Shown one piece after another: positions 43,161 through 43,282 of a stretch of DNA of 43,282 nucleotides; the stretch's first letter is position 1, and the number at the start of each line of letters is the position of its first letter. Where the stretch lies: assembly GCA_018713485.1 (NCBI GenBank), contig DVOQ01000057.1, forward strand, positions 1 through 43,282, read 5' to 3'. The notes beneath the pieces are model-generated. The model was given only the letters and a program-made list of their open reading frames with translations, was not told the DNA's origin and made no database searches. The stretch is from Candidatus Avisuccinivibrio pullicola. Lineage in GTDB: Bacteria > Pseudomonadota > Gammaproteobacteria > Enterobacterales > Succinivibrionaceae. A program made the position numbers and the translations under genes.

Positions 43161-43282
43161 TTGCGGTCACGGCTTTCGTGGTAAGTGCCGCATACGGGAC
43201 AGGTCCACGACCGCACACTGAGATCTCTGACCGCAGGATTGATTTCCTTACATTTAGAACACATCTGCGAGCCGGGGAAGAA
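43043..43282 (-). CDS. tnpB: RNA-guided endonuclease TnpB, C-terminal part (5' end off window)
   Basis: At least 79 C-terminal residues, open to the window edge. It reads FFPGSQMCSKCKE, then WTCPVCGTYHESRDRNAALNI: the four-cysteine zinc ribbon (CxxC...CxxC) of OrfB/TnpB, followed by the RuvC-III Asp in ESRDRNAAxNI. The methionine at 43264 is internal (…PGSQMCSKC), not a start. Stop TAG at 43045-43043 lies inside the right-end hairpin. TnpB is the RNA-guided nuclease related to Cas12. Whether the element is complete cannot be seen. Confidence 0.85.
   Translation of the reverse strand, partial: FFPGSQMCSKCKEINPAVRDLSVRSWTCPVCGTYHESRDRNAALNIADEAKNMLNRRACGDSLLILAPSGVLSRKPHPL

Larger units (their letters stand above)
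43026..43282 (-). mobile_element. IS200/IS605-family element, right end and 3' part of tnpB (runs off window)
   Basis: A TnpB C-terminus followed by terminal hairpins, next to a truncated higA. I place the right boundary near 43026 (…AACGTCAC then higA sequence) because the flank still reads as HigA N-terminal sequence; a boundary as far as ~43012 is possible if the second hairpin belongs to the element. No terminal inverted repeats or target duplication are expected for this family. The left end is outside the window. Confidence 0.7.

Noticed and set aside
43043..43264. A complete small zinc-ribbon protein starting at 43264
   Set aside because: The frame stays open to the window edge and the upstream residues (FFPGSQ) belong to the TnpB consensus, so this is the 3' part of tnpB.

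Overview
The window looks like a chromosomal segment of a gammaproteobacterium. It carries argS–SPOR protein–hslV–hslU next to priA/rpmE, an IlvY–IlvC pair with an E. coli-like class II reductoisomerase, an ilvE-ilvD-ilvA cluster, YciA, a YihG-like acyltransferase, an AcrR/AcrA/AcrB-type efflux set, TcdA and Rep. The Rpn-family gene with a duplicated tail and an IS200/IS605-type TnpB, together with moderately GC-rich DNA and many TTA/CTT leucine codons, would fit a gut or rumen anaerobe of the Aeromonadales (Succinivibrionaceae-like). That placement is an inference from gene content, not a database result. Most of the window is ordinary housekeeping chromosome; the accessory parts are at the two ends and in a few orphan genes.

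Left end (1-1720): an Rpn/PD-(D/E)XK nuclease gene on the minus strand is followed by at least two extra tandem copies of its own C-terminal tail, with a period of exactly 306 bp. Next (1720-10140) comes a conserved minus-strand block: hslU, hslV (8-nt overlap), a SPOR-domain protein, argS, an unrecognised lipoprotein and priA. The divergent rpmE has a clear promoter, a possible L31-type leader and a terminator. dnaE (10140-13808) follows, then two drug/metabolite-type permeases flanking pgi, then the ilvY/ilvC divergent pair with two palindromic operators.

Middle (20.9-27.7 kb): a small membrane protein precedes a tight minus-strand operon tcdA – primase-like protein – rep. The primase-like protein has a CHC2 zinc ribbon and a TOPRIM domain, plus a C-terminal region that looks like a decayed DnaB/RecA-type ATPase. 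It is a phage- or plasmid-type architecture embedded in a housekeeping operon. Then come tRNA-Arg(CCG) and tRNA-Leu(CAG) with one promoter and one terminator. A perfect inverted 24-bp copy of the tRNA-Leu 3' end lies 142 bp further on, beside a flavodoxin gene.

Right part (27.7-43.3 kb): an unrecognised two-fold internally repeated protein; an acrB-acrA efflux operon with a divergent TetR repressor and a palindromic operator between two TATAAT boxes; yciA; an orphan squalene/phytoene-synthase-family gene coupled to a DsbA-like oxidoreductase; a YihG-like acyltransferase; ilvE-ilvD-ilvA for branched-chain amino-acid synthesis; and, at the edge, a 5'-truncated higA antitoxin abutting the right end of an IS200/IS605-type tnpB element that runs off the window.

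The best candidates for something under-described are: (1) the Rpn gene with its tandem array of duplicated C-terminal tails, each able to encode an 80-residue internal-start product; (2) the primase protein with a decayed helicase domain in the tcdA-rep operon; (3) the TnpB right end whose hairpins share a strand and reach into the interrupted higA; and (4) the inverted tRNA-Leu fragment.
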